A stretch of 64,000 bases of DNA from Breviolum minutum Mf 1.05b.01. Taxonomy: Eukaryota; Sar; Dinophyceae; Suessiales; Symbiodiniaceae. The notes below the pieces were generated by a model. The model was not told the origin of the DNA, did no database searches, and saw only the letters and a list, made by a program, of their open reading frames with translations. Location: positions 62,001-126,000 of the forward strand of contig DF240073.1 in NCBI GenBank assembly GCA_000507305.1, read 5' to 3'. Position numbers and translations under genes: made by a program. Position 1 is the first letter of the stretch; every line of letters starts with the position of its first letter. Shown piece after piece: positions 31,772 to 43,458 of this stretch.

Positions 31772-34700
31772 GAGGTTTGGAAGATCCGTGGGAAGCTCTC
31801 AAAGACCTGCCCTGCTGCGGTGATGGTTTCTGCAGGGCTCCTGATGATGCAAGAGTTGGAGCGAGCAGATATGATCAGATGCTTGTACGAACATTTTACA
31901 TGGAACTCCCAATGATCCCTTAAGTATCCTTAAGTCATCATTTTCAGGTTCCATGTCAAATTTCTGCGGCGTAATACCCGACCAACCTCAAGGAACACGA
32001 ATCAACATCCATGAAGAGAGGTCAACCTTCAGCTCAGCTTGTTTAAGTTTCATCTATGTTTCTATCTCACCCAAATGGTCATGATGTGTGAGGGGGAGGG
32101 ATTTTGCACGCGTTTCTCGGTGTCTCCATCCAAAAAGGCACCTTCTGGCCTATCCGCATAGGAACCAACTTTGAGCACGAAATGCATTTTCATTTGATCT
32201 CTCGCTATGAGATGGTCATGGTGGAAACCGCCAATCTTTTGGGAGACATCCATTGTCACTACTGCGAGGGATGGCCTGTGCAACATGCGTGGCGAGCGTG
32301 TCTTGGACTTGCAACAAGGCTTGCGACTTGAAACGAAATTCTGAATCCAAATATATCCAAATGAGGTTTGCTAACTAAGTGGTTAAGTGGGTATACGATG
32401 GTATGTAAATAATCCGAAGGGTAAACAGGGTTTGTCTATTCCATGATTCTATGCCAATCCCACCTCACCGAGGCCAATTTCTTCTGCCATTTGATAGACC
32501 TTTTCGGCTTATCTAATTAGTTCTTGCCAAAAATGCAAGAAAGAAAACCAAAACATATGATAGATGCCAATGGTAAGAATATGATAATAATATGTAACAA
32601 TATGTCACACAATCTTGCCAAGTTGCAGTGACATCAGGTGATATCACCCCAAAAGGTAGTTGATCAACGATTTGTTCCCCAATTCATGCTTTTTCTTGGT
32701 GCAATACAGTTCCGTGTTCGACTTGTACCAAGAACAGACTTATCACATGCAATTTGAGGCTAGTCCAGGTGATCGACTTTATAAAGAAGAGGGTGGCTTC
32801 TGCCCGAGAGTTTCTGTCTCGACCCAGTACCATAGGGGGTGGGGCAGACATCACGGACGAGGCTCATGCCCAGGCGGATTGCACCATGTTAAGCTGTGGG
32901 GAGAAGCAGGTCGGAGCACATATTCGAAATCATTAATCCTGATACACTCGATTTTTTTGTTGAACGCGCAATGTATGGCATATTCAAAATCTACATTCGT
33001 CAAGTGTAGGCGAACGTGGATTTATAATATGCCTGTATGCAAAGTTTATGTGGGCAGTATCATGTCTTTGTTTTCGGGGCTCAGTAGCTGTGAAATGCAT
33101 TAGTCCATGAGTTTCATGGACTGGTGTACCTCTGACCTTTCAATAGGGCAGGATGCAGGGTCGATGAGTTTCACTGATTATTTTGGGAGGCCTTGGAAGA
33201 CATCAAGGTGGCGATGGAAAAGGTGGGTCTCGAGTGGTGGCCATGCCGTGGTACACTCATTGCCCTGCTGCGCCATGGACGGCGCAGTGCCGTGTTGGCT
33301 TCCGGGAGGGTGTCCCGGATTTTTTGAGGGGGGTGGGTGCTGGAGGGGCATTGGCTCGACAATTTAACATGGAACCCCAAGAGAGATACAAATAGAGGGC
33401 CCACGCGGGTCATTTTCTTGTTTCAGCTGTCGATTATCGGGTTCTATGGCAAAGTTGCTGAGGGTATACTGCTCACAAACAATGATGGTTGCTAGGAGAA
33501 GGCCTTTCAAATTGGCTTGGAATGTTTGTTTTTAAAACCCAGATGACATAAAATTTCATTGCCAGGATTCACGAGGGTTGGCTCATTTACAGTAGCTCCA
33601 TCATGCCACTGCTATTGCACCACCCACCCTCAAGGCTTCCACCAGGCCCTGTGGCCACCCATGAGTTTTTCGAAAGGTTGTTAAACGGCCTTATATGTGT
33701 AGTATACAGCATGCTGAAACCACTTAACATCAAGCACCCCTCAACCTAGGGCCTTGTAAATGTTTCATCACCCTACCACAGTGCTGGGGGAGAAGTAGTA
33801 TGATTTATGATAGTATGTTTTGTTGAAGGATGTCTCTGATGTCTTGAACTCGTGCTCCATTGCTGAACAAGGCTTGAGTAGACTCATTACATATACAGAT
33901 TGCATTTCTTCATCTTCATTGTCCTAGACAAAATTAACAATCGGAACAAAAAGGGTTGAACACCCTGACCTATGCTAATCGACTGGCACAATTCTTCGAT
34001 CAATGCAGCTTTGTGATAGCAACCTGAGATGGCCTCACACCATATCTGATGCTTTAGATTTAGTCAAGGGAATCTTCAGAAATGTTTTTAGGAGGCCCAT
34101 CAGAGCTAATGGATATGTCATGTCCTATTAAATTATGAGTGATTTTGAGCCGCAGCCATTTCTAGATCTACCGGATTTCTACCGGTGTGTCTCACAATTT
34201 CCTACCCCAAGTTCACCGTTTTTATTGGAGTTTGGGCGCCACGAGTTGGATATGCTTCCAATTCATACTTCTTACCCAGATTATATACGAGTAAATGTGT
34301 AGCTTCTACAGATATGTCCCGTTGATCTTATTTACAGGGTCTTTCCAGCATGGTGACCGGATAGTTTACCTGGGGTTTACCTGAGGTGGATGTGGTGGAT
34401 CATGATGTAGATGTCATGGTGGGTATCCCTTCCGTGGGCGATTGGACCAATCGACAACGATGGGAAGTGAACCAAGCTTTGATGGAACGAGGCACCGAAT
34501 CCCTCCCCACCACGGTACTGAGACATGAGACTTGTAGAGGGATCATTAACCACTGTCCCTTAATAAGGCCGGCTATGACAAGGCTGCTTCATTTTTTGCG
34601 AAAGCATTGGGTCGGATGGTTTGATTCCCACTGATGCCATTTTACAGTAAGGGGAGCCTTTGAACTCTGCATTCATTTGCCGAGTCCTGCAAATGGTTGC

Positions 34701-36740
34701 CCTAAATGACCAATCAGAATATCCAACAATATTCTGATTGGTGGCCCAGATTTCATGGAGAATACTAGGCCAACCGCCAACCTGAACCACCCAATGAATC
34801 ATGGCTTGATGATGCTTCGCCAGGCTGGGACGCGTGCTTTGGACGGTATTCCGTTGATCACGACCACGGTACTCTCGAGTTGCAGCTGGCCCGGGAGGAG
34901 CATGGATCCTGTTTCTCCACCCAAGATACTGCAAGTAGATACTGCAATTGAACTTATAATTTGTGTACATAAAACATGATATTGTCCTTGAGGAATCTGA
35001 GTGTCACTAGCTGCTAATGAAAAATGAAATATACCTGATATCTCAATCCTGTCTTCCTCGCCGGTGCCAAGTTATACCATCCCCACAAGGTGCCCGATCA
35101 CATTGCCCCGAAAGGATTTGATACTTTGCACCAGACGGAATCCGGAAATCGTATTGGATATTGCCACTTACGTGATTGACAAGGGCCAGAGCGTATATGC
35201 CCAGAGGTATTGCACCAACGATCTGCATGGTGCCCTGAATGATGTGGTTTTATGTGGTTTTGATGGTTCTTCTGAGATCCGGTTTCTTCTTGGACATGAG
35301 GTTCAAGCCAATGATGCCATGGGTTTGAATAGTGAAACGATATTCCAATGCTCTCAAAGATGGACTCCACCCAGTGAACGGAAATGGACTTTATTTCGTA
35401 TGGGAATTTGGTACAGTGACATCAGTGACATTCTGCTTCTTTTTATATTATCTTGGAAAAAAGAGAAAGCCATTACTGAGGTAGATCCCTTGGATCCGTC
35501 ATGTTCTGAGATCAATATCAGGATTTTTCGAATCTAACGCATTCAAAAGTCAGACTTTCTTCGAGGGGCTTGAAAGCAGGCTAGCACCAAACCAGCTAAC
35601 ATCAGCTAACTCCATCACCTGGTCACTTAAGGTGGCGCTGGCTGTTACGTTCCCCGGGATTCGGGCACATTGCGGGCCTTCTTTGGCCGCTTGCGGAAAT
35701 CTGCCATTCATCCCTTGCAGCGCTGTAAAGCCTATGATTTTTGGTGAAACTTCAGGAACATGTTTTTGAATTTTTGACGATAATCCTGCCAACTCGGTTG
35801 ATAGCTGTTTGATAGTTAGCATGCCTTTATTGTGGTCACTAGTACCCCCTTTCTACTCGCGGCTGAACGAGCTCGAACCTTTCACTGCCATGGACCAAGT
35901 CATGTCATAATATGAAAAGCCTGCTGCAGGTTTGCTTGTTAGATTGCATCGTTTTCTGGTTTCACAGCATGTTTGGTCACCAGTTCATTGGGGCTACTTG
36001 GTGGTTTGAAGTTCTCGTACTGTTGAGCGACCCAGAAATGAAGACCTGACCCTTTTTGGGACGTCAGCAGACCTTTGGAGCATCCCCCGGCTCACTATAC
36101 AAACTTTCCCTTCATAATCACTTCATGTGGGCCCAGCTCCGCTCCAGAGGTCTGGTAATATCACCTGTGGTTGGTGGTCGATATTTGTTCCTCAAGTGGG
36201 ACAAGATGTCCAATTCATCATGCCACATCCACCCTCAAATCGCGTTCAAACTTCCTAAATGCTTCAAGGATTCCACCACAAATTGTCTTACACCTGAAAG
36301 CCCTGAGGCGGCAACCCGGGGGTTCACCCAGAATGGTATAGTTCTCCATGGGGGGGCCCTTTACGTCACAGATGCTAGGTGAGTTGCCAGTACAAATCTC
36401 TAAATTTTCGCTTCAAAAAAGGGTGAAACATCCTGAGGATTCGTGGGTTCCTTGCCCAGTGAATCCATTGGAAACTTTAAAGGCCACCATGAAAGCCACG
36501 AACTTCACCAGGCTGGAGGGGCGAGCGGAACCAGGGCTTCATGGGCTTTTTGGCTTTAACGGGTTGCGCCGTGTCTCCAGGCATTGTGTGGCTTTCCCAG
36601 ATGTGGCTGAGCGGAAAAGGCGTGGATATTTGAGTGATCAGCAGATGACGGAGCAGTTGACCTTGGAAGATGTGGAGATGTTACGAAGCTTGGCTTTGCG
36701 GCTTGCAGATCTGCAAAGCGGCTATCCGGCTATCCTCTGA
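31772..36740 (+). CDS. LicD/fukutin-like nucleotidyltransferase family gene, copy B
   Basis: Paralogue of copy A about 9 kb downstream. Proposed exons: 31772 to about 31858 (TCPAAVMVSAGLLMMQE), 32769-32873 (ITDEAHAQ), 33190-33309 (EWWPCRGTLIALLRHGRRS), 34386-34514 (VDVVDHDVDVMVG, QALMERGTE), 34769-34897 (PGWDACFGRYSVD, LARE), 35115-35229 (DLILCTRRNPEIVLDIATYV), 35632-35735 (HPLQRCKAY), 36438-36511 (SWVPCPVNPLETLK), 36581-36740 (HCVAFPDVAERKRRGY, TGA 36738-36740). All joins are in phase. Donors are GC at 32874 and 36512, GA at 34898 and 35736, and GT elsewhere. The last proposed intron (36512-36580) is 69 nt, in frame and without a stop, so it may be retained. Family role as for copy A. A 76-codon ORF at 32104-32331 lies in the first intron and is unassigned. 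Confidence 0.72.
34709..34742. repeat. Perfect 14-bp inverted repeat, 6-nt loop
   Basis: ACCAATCAGAATAT at 34709-34722 is exactly complementary to ATATTCTGATTGGT at 34729-34742, with CCAACA between. It lies in an intron of copy B, 26 bases before an exon. It can form a hairpin and might be a remnant of a small inverted-repeat element. Confidence 0.85.
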
Positions 36741-37434
36741 TATAATTTATCATGGCTGAGTGGCACATCTAGTATCTTTGTAGATTCTTTCATATACTGT
36801 TCCATTTCTAGGATTGTCTCAAGATTAGGGACCTCAGAATCCCATTGGATTTGAAGATTGCTGTTCCTTCAATCAACGACGAGGCGAGCACACCTCCAAA
36901 TTTTTTGATGTGTTTTTGTTTTTACCTGGTGTGTGCATTGAGTTGGGACTGAATCGGACTGAATGGTAATTTATGGGATGTCCTACCATGGTGAGCCACC
37001 ATTTGATTTGTTTCAACTATGAACCTGCATTTCTGAAAGTCAAGGACCTCCCCCCAAATCCCCGATGGAGAAACCCATGGGTTTGAGGGCATCCTGCCCG
37101 GCAAATCTCAGGAAAGAAGGCCGCACAGTTCGATCATGAGGGTCTTTGAGCAGCAGATGTTCTTTTTTTGGATGTTTCGACCTCGTTCAGGGAGGTCGGA
37201 GCAACATGCACTTTCCAGGAATGCTGAAGAGTTGGAAGAACAGAAATAGTAAAATTAGTAAAAGTCCATTGCATTTCCTCTTTGGATTTTGAGGGCCTTG
37301 AAGTTTTCAAGTCGCTCGCTACTGGGATTAATTTTGTTTGAACACTTCAAGGGGTGCCAAATGCATGGTGCTCTCATTCTCCTGTTATCTCCTGTTGATC
37401 TCATAGACTCCTAGACGGGATGTTTACACGCCAG
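36741..37434. other. Intergenic, nothing seen
   Basis: AT-rich sequence downstream of copy B with no coding-like frame and no repeat of note. Confidence 0.5.
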
Positions 37435-37545
37435 AGCGACGGGCTGGAACCTACAAATGATGATTTCCAAGAGAAATTCAAAATTCTAGAGATCCAATTT
37501 CAGATGGTCACTTTGCCGTGTTGTCGTTTCAAAGGGAAAGGGTGA
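37435..37545 (+). CDS. Candidate exon, unknown
   Basis: After an ACGCCAG acceptor, the frame reads SDGLEPTNDDFQEKFKILEI and runs to TGA 37543-37545 (36 codons). Moderately coding-like, other frames stop. Could be an early exon of the 38193-39773 gene if spliced before its stop. Confidence 0.3.
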   Translation, partial: SDGLEPTNDDFQEKFKILEIQFQMVTLPCCRFKGKG

Positions 37546-38192
37546 ATCTGTGCCACTCTGTTGGTTTCACGGTTCATGATTCATAATGAAATATTGGGAC
37601 TGGTGTCCTGCCCAGTGACACCAGGAAGGGATTTGTTTTCATTTCTCGAGGATGAACGTCCCACAAACGCATCTAATTCTCCCCAAAGTTTGAAGCCACT
37701 CGTCACAAGCTTTTTGACAGTTCACTCAGGCTACATGTCCATGACGCCTTACTTCAGCAGCTGTGATGTCTCGGTCTTTGGACGATCATAATTGAGAAAA
37801 AATGCGTTGCGGCTCTTAGATGCTGGACCCTGGGAAAAATGCATCGATACAGAGTGGTAAAGTTGTTCCCATACGTACATATATAATCATACATTATATA
37901 TTTTTTCCCTATGAACATCGGCCAAGTTTCAAGGTATCCACGACATGGAGTGCCATGCTCATGCAGCTGCTGCAGCTTCTCCAAGCGTTTGTGATTAACT
38001 CGAGCCATCAGTGTTTCAGCTCTTCCACCGGCCAAATCATAATGATTCCATACAATTCTTAGATAGTTCGTATCTCGCACATAATATAGGTGTTTGTCTT
38101 CGAGTTTCTCGCGAAGCTATTCAATGGGCATTCATGCTATGCTTGGGAGACCTTGTGGGTATATACATTGGTCGGGTTTTGACATGCAACAG

Positions 38193-39773
38193 ATTTGGGT
38201 TGTTTCTCTCAACCCCAGGGAAGCGACAGGAGAGTTGCTCACCCTTGAAGTTGAAGACGTTGAAGAGCAAGAACTTGGCACAAAACATCCACGATGTGTA
38301 AAATCCAATATGATTCCTTTTTGAAAACGAAGAATTTTCCATGTTTCCAGGTCACTTCTTACTTGATTTGTTCGTTGTTGGTGTAGCTTAACTCTTTTAA
38401 AGAGGCTTAAAAACATGCAGTGGATTTCCACCAGATGTGGGAGCGATCCTTTCGTCCAGGTGGAGGACAAGAAGCACATCTCAGTGGTTTCGGGCCTCAG
38501 TGATGCGGCGCTTAAAAGATGCTGATCGCCCCCCCCCCCCCCAAAGAGTGGTTCAAACGGTTCAAGGGAATTCCCCATGTTTGAATTGTTTGCAGTATAT
38601 TGATGTATATTGCCATGTTTTCCAGGTTGGTGAAAATATCGAAATACTTGGCGATAATATGACAGGACCAGATTACGAGTCCTTAACCCATGCAGGGTTT
38701 TGTTTCGGAGCCATTGTCAGACACCTGAGAGTCTGATTTGGAGTTTGGATATGGCAACATCTTAGTGCCTATGAATTCGTGGGTTCAAAAACGGAGGCAT
38801 TCGATATCCTTCCATTTAGATGTGTTTTAAAATGTTCAGCAACTCAACTTTGAATTATGATTTCACATTGACATGGCCCTTGAAGATACTAACGGTCACC
38901 AACGTACCCCTCACAGAAAAAAGAAGAGCAGAATCCTGAAGTTCTCAACAGTCGTCAAATGACAATGATCTAAGCTACTTGGCTGGTGATTGGTGCAGGC
39001 GGCGGATTTGGCACAAGCAGCTGTCTTTGAAGCAGAGGTGGGTGGGGTGGCAAAAGTGCTGAATCAGTCTGATTCACATTGTAATTTGCAAAGTTATTTG
39101 CATAGGTATATCATATATATAATTAGTACAGGATCTCAAGTGACATGGGGCGTAACCATTTTTCTTTACAAGATCGTGACCTTCATTGCTTTCCTGTCAA
39201 GTTTTCTTTGAATTTGCTTGGTTGAGTGGGAACTTGGGGAAAAACTTGTGCCATGGAAGAAATCTTGTACCACCTTGAACGGATGAAACGTTGGGAAAAT
39301 AATGGGATGCCGGATGCCTGATAACTTACGTCATGTTGCACCCACTCAAGTTGCGAGCCACTGAAAAACCATGGATTCGCTTCAGGCGCCGCTCCTTCTT
39401 CGCTTGCAGAAAGTGCTGGGCAGAAGCAGCCAGCGCAGTGGGAGTCCTGAAGGCCAACATGGGTTTAGTAAGGGAACCTTCCCAAAAACGATTCATTTCA
39501 GGCTCAATGATTGCAACTTGCCTAGAATCTTTGATTCAGGTTGGTGAATTCCATCTTGACCCCTTGGCCTAGGAGAGGTTGTTGTTTTTGGGGAACTTCT
39601 TCTGGTCGCCACATAGTAGCCATGGTGAAATTAAAGTCGGACAACTGGCAACTTTAAATCTGGATGATATTTGGATGAATATCCTTTCTTTTATCTTCCA
39701 GGGAGTAGAGTGTGGGGCCCCTAGCATGTCTTGGCCACCACCTCAGGATGACATCTATTCTGGCCAAGGATAG
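38193..39773 (+). CDS. Multi-exon gene, unknown product, 5' end uncertain
   Basis: Proposed exons: 38193-38297 (IWVVSLNPREATGELLTLEV, ELGTKHPRC) to a GTAAAA donor; 38460-38525 (VEDKKHISVVSGLSDAALKR), joined in phase 0; 38626 to about 38695 (VGENIEILGDNMTGPDYESL); 38999-39037 (AADLAQAAVFEAE) between CAG and GTGGGT; an exon near 39380-39467 with more than one open frame; and 39702-39773 (GVECGAPSMSWPPPQDDIYS, TAG). VGENIEILG recalls the barrel domain of translation GTPases, but that alone is not a family call. The TGA at 38523-38525 means either two genes or a missed donor. Coding composition of the single segments is good, the joins less so. Confidence 0.45.
38530..38542. repeat. Poly-C homopolymer
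   Basis: An unbroken run of about 13 C directly after the TGA at 38523-38525. Length is likely to be unreliable in an assembly. Confidence 0.9.
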
Positions 39774-40694
39774 TGGTTCTGAGAATGTGCATATGAACAT
39801 TTCGTCACCCAGTAGTCAGCAGATTTGAACCCTTTCCGGCACGGAAATCAAACATGGATACCGCAAAAACCAGTTGCTTTTCCAATGCATTTTTAGTATC
39901 CATGTTGATTTTCTTAGAGAACAAGATGCAGGTGAATGGCAAGCTGAGCATTCCAAGCATTTCATCTCAGAATATGATACATGTACACGTGTTAAATGTG
40001 AACGGGTTGCTTTATAGATACCTTTTGGGGTAGATTCCAAGTAGAAGTGTTGTTCACCACTGAGCTTCCGGAGTATGGTCCCCAGCCGCTGGTGGAGGAA
40101 ACCCTCTCGCACCTCTCCACCTGAACTTCCCCCAACAGAAGGGTTAACGAAAAAGAATCCATTAATCCATCAGTAAAGAAATCAAAGCCCTAATTTAATC
40201 TTAGTTTAAATTTCACCAAGCTTCACTTTTTTGAAGTTCTGACTGACAAAAGGGCCATCATCCCATCGAGGCACCTCAAGCCGCAGTCGGAGTAGAGGTG
40301 CATTTGTGGGAGCAGAAAACTGAGTGATGGACTTACGCCTTTTCATGTCCATATTGAAAAGATAGACTTTGTCGAAACATGGATTTGTTTTAAGTATTTG
40401 TCATGCTACGTGGATTTGTGAGATGAAATTCCGCGGGATAAGTAAAACATCGGAACACAGTGCAATCCAAACATGGGTGCCGGGGCAAACAAAATCAAGC
40501 GACACTAAAATTCAAGCAAATGCAGCAAAGGTGACAAGGCAAAGGGGGGCATCATCAATTTTCGAGGTTTCAGTCAACTCTGAATTGTCTCGTTCACCTT
40601 CCGGAATACGCCCTTTGGCTACCACATGCCTCGCATCACTGCATTGACCAGTGGCGGGTTGTTGTTGTTGTCGTCGTCCAGATGCGGGTTTCTC
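39774..40694. other. Intergenic upstream of the ankyrin gene
   Basis: No supported exon. An open frame at 40369-40647 has no recognisable family. Confidence 0.4.
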
Positions 40695-40716
40695 AGCCAA
40701 CCATTTTTGGCTCAAG
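40695..40716 (+). other. DinoSL relic upstream of the ankyrin gene
   Basis: Contains CCATTTTTGGCTCAAG, which equals the last 15 bases of DinoSL (CCATTTTGGCTCAAG) with one extra T. It lies 64 bases before the ATG of an intronless gene. Known: such relics mark dinoflagellate genes derived from returned trans-spliced mRNAs. Confidence 0.85.
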
Positions 40717-40780
40717 ATGCTTCAACAAATTATTCAGATTTGTTTCTGACTTTAGGAGCTTTCTCTTGGTTTCATGCTCG

Positions 40781-41590
40781 ATGGTAGAAGTGCTTTACGC
40801 CGTGAGTGGCGAATCAATTGCTGCTTTTGAAAGGGAGGACTTTGCAGATGGCACAGTTAGGGTGTTAAGGCAGCGCTTGGCGCAGATGATTGGCGTACCA
40901 CGCTTCCGACTACGGCTCCTTCAAGACGACTGCCCACTGGATGACGATCAAACCTTGACAGACGATCAGATGACCCGGCAAGTTGTACAGCTTGTGATCC
41001 TGGAGTTTCTGCCTCCTGACAGGGAGCAAGATCAAGGCATCATGGTGGCATGTGAGGAAAATGATGACAAACTTCTCGAGCGGCTCTTGAACCAGCCACG
41101 TAATCCCAATTTTGAGGATGAGAGTGATGAGAGTGCAATGACGCCCTTGTGTGAGGCAGCCTGCAAAGGAAGTCTCAAATGTGTACATTTACTGCTTGAA
41201 GCAGGTGCCAACAAAGACCAAGCAACGACTGCTACTGGAACAACACCTCTTTTCATGGCCGCTCACAAAGGGCACCTTGAAGTTGTCCGATTTCTGGTCG
41301 AGTCCGGTGCCAACAAAGACCAAGCAACGACTTCTACTGGAGCAACGCCTTTATACGTTGCAGCTCAGAATGGGCACATTGAAGTTGTCCGATTTCTGGT
41401 TGAGGTGGGTGCCAACAAAGACCAAGGCATGACAGATAGTGGGGCAACGCCTCTATACATAGCAGCTCAGAATGGGCACCTTGAAGTTGTGCAATTTCTC
41501 GTGGGTTCCGGTGCCAAGAAAGACCAAGGCAGCCTGTGGATGCAGCAGCTCATAACGCGACTTCTACTGGAGCATCGCCTTGACACATAA
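40781..41590 (+). CDS. Ubiquitin-like plus ankyrin-repeat protein (retrogene 1)
   Basis: Intronless, 269 codons from ATG 40781. An ATG seven bases earlier is in another frame; its paralogue at 59915 starts at the equivalent of that earlier ATG, so a small indel may have moved the start. Residues about 1-80 look ubiquitin-like (EVLYAVSGESIAAFE, RQRLAQMIGVPRFRLRLLQD, VVQLVILEF). Then about four ankyrin repeats of the form TPLYVAAQNGHIEVVRFLVE, each ending GANKDQ. Such proteins are abundant in dinoflagellates and act as binding scaffolds; the partner is unknown. Downstream of TAA, ankyrin-like bases continue out of frame to about 41650, so the original protein was longer and the 3' part has decayed. 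Confidence 0.85.
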   Translation: MVEVLYAVSGESIAAFEREDFADGTVRVLRQRLAQMIGVPRFRLRLLQDDCPLDDDQTLTDDQMTRQVVQLVILEFLPPDREQDQGIMVACEENDDKLLERLLNQPRNPNFEDESDESAMTPLCEAACKGSLKCVHLLLEAGANKDQATTATGTTPLFMAAHKGHLEVVRFLVESGANKDQATTSTGATPLYVAAQNGHIEVVRFLVEVGANKDQGMTDSGATPLYIAAQNGHLEVVQFLVGSGAKKDQGSLWMQQLITRLLLEHRLDT

Positions 41591-42861
41591 TAGCTCAGGA
41601 TGGGCACCGTGAAGTTGTGCGATTTCTAGTGGGGCCCAAGGACAACAAACAGACGCCTGCAGGCTTTCATAAAAAGAGTGAGCAGCGGAGAAGATTTTTT
41701 TTTCTTTGAGCATTTTTGGTGCATTTTTTGCTGTAAACTTGGCCAGCGAAATGGTCGTTGATTTGGTCCCGCTGGGCTGTGCAATCTCCACTCACGATTC
41801 GGTTGAAGCGCAGGATGAGAAGAACCCACCAACTCAACTGATGAAGAAAATCCTTGGTTGATTTTAAGAATCTGTTGTTAGGTAATACTGTATTACTGTC
41901 ATTAATCAACACGTAGAACGTAGAATGATTTTTTCTCCATTTTTTCGGTGTTCAATCCACATGACATGATACCATTTTCAAACTATTCACAGGCACAGAG
42001 GTCCAAAGGCCATGAAGGCCCAAGACATCAAAATACAGGAAGAGAATATAGCTGCACATAGCTCAAGAATCAATGGCTGTGGCTGAAGATTCGGTGCTGT
42101 AAGCCTATTCAGCTGCTTCACTCAAATTGAAGGACAAATATGATACTGCATCGCGATTTTTTTTGCTGAGCTTGGTTTTCAGAAAAGACGCTGGGTGACA
42201 CTGCCTGCAGTTTATTCCTTTTTGGCCCCACACTCAAAGACATCAATCAGGAAATCTCGCAGGTAACTCCTCACATTTAGAAAGAAACCACCTCCCACGG
42301 GATGATGTCCACGGGATGATGTTCAGATACAGGCAGAGAATGGCAGAGAGACAAAGGCGCAAACCCGCAGCTATACTTTACTTGTCAATTACTGTACTCC
42401 CAGTTGAAGGGTAAGGTCTTTGATTCCCTAAAGGAGTTCCACAGTGGCACACAACTCGTACAAATTATTCCACTTGGAAAGAAGATGGTTTGTTGCCTCA
42501 CAAACCATTTGCGACTCTGAAGATATTTCACAGTGCCAACGGGGTTTATAATGTTTTATACACAGTCTGTATCTACTGATACCGGACAAAAACCTGGCAC
42601 TAGTTCATCATCAAAAATGCGTCGCCGGAATTCAATCCGTGACGAACTTCAACCTCTGAACCTAAACTTTTTGCCAACATTTTCGTGAAAACTTGGCCTC
42701 CGTCCCCCACAAGAGCCATGGCAGCGTGGCCGAAATGTAGACGCACAGGTGCCATGGTTCAATTTTTCAGCTTGGTGCAAAAACTTCAGATTTTTAAGAA
42801 CTTCCCATACTCAAAGGCAGTACTCAGAGTCAGAGTGAACTTTCTGCCCTCCCTATTTTAG
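41591..42861. other. Decayed ankyrin tail, then intergenic
   Basis: 41591-41650 still resembles an ankyrin repeat (QDGHREVVRFLVG in another frame). The rest shows no supported exon. A frame starting at ATG 42718 (MAAWPKCRRTGAM) precedes the next gene but cannot be joined in phase. Confidence 0.45.
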
Positions 42862-43458
42862 CATTCTAGCATCGGTCATGGCATTGCCTGGGAAACTGCC
42901 AGAAATACATTTTTTGTGGGAGGCCTTCTGGTGCTTCTACTGCTTTCGGCTGTGGATATCCCAAGATGTCAACGTTTTGTGGCGGTGGCAGGACTGGTTC
43001 TGGGCAAACCATACCAAACTATACATGCAATCCTAGCTGCCTCACCCAAAGTCTAAAAGTTGTGATCAAGGGGAAACCTCCTGTGAGCTCAATTCTGTTC
43101 TACTTGACCTGGGTGACTCGAAGTTTTAATTTCCCACCAGTACTCACAATAGCTTGACCTTGGTGGATATATATTTCTGGAAAGGATGCGCAAAAAAACC
43201 CACATCAATTGCTTGGTGGTGCTTAGTGCTGAGCAAATGAGCCATGCTGAAGGGCGAGCAACTGGCAAGTCAGGCGGTTCATGCCAGCTACTGACTGATT
43301 TGCGGGCCGTCAAGGTTTTGTATTGAACTATAAGCTATGTAGGTGACCCCCCTTACCATAAACTTCATCCAGTACAGGAGCTAAGAAGCCTTGGCCGCTT
43401 TCTGGAAGCCTCAGCAGAGAAGCCATTTCAGTTCCTGGATGGCATTCGGAGTTTTTAA
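42862..43458 (+). CDS. Unknown protein with N-proximal membrane segment, three exons
   Basis: Exon 42862-43050 follows a pyrimidine-rich TTTTAG acceptor and reads HSSIGHGIAWETARNTFFVG then GLLVLLLLSAVDIPRCQRFV, a hydrophobic segment, and LGKPYQTIHAILAASPK before a GTCTAA donor. The second exon, about 43155-43325, gives FLERMRKKTHINCLVVLSAE and QLLTDLRAVK. The third, 43378-43458, gives ELRSLGRFLEASAEKPFQFL then DGIRSF and TAA. The last two joins are phase 0. If the first join is wrong, exon 1 ends at TAA 43054-43056. Likely an organelle or membrane protein from the hydrophobic run, but the family is not recognised. Confidence 0.5.

Noticed and set aside
39388..39440. KVLGRSS as ribosomal protein S28
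   Set aside because: The likeness to KVLGRTGS ends after seven residues and the rest does not match.
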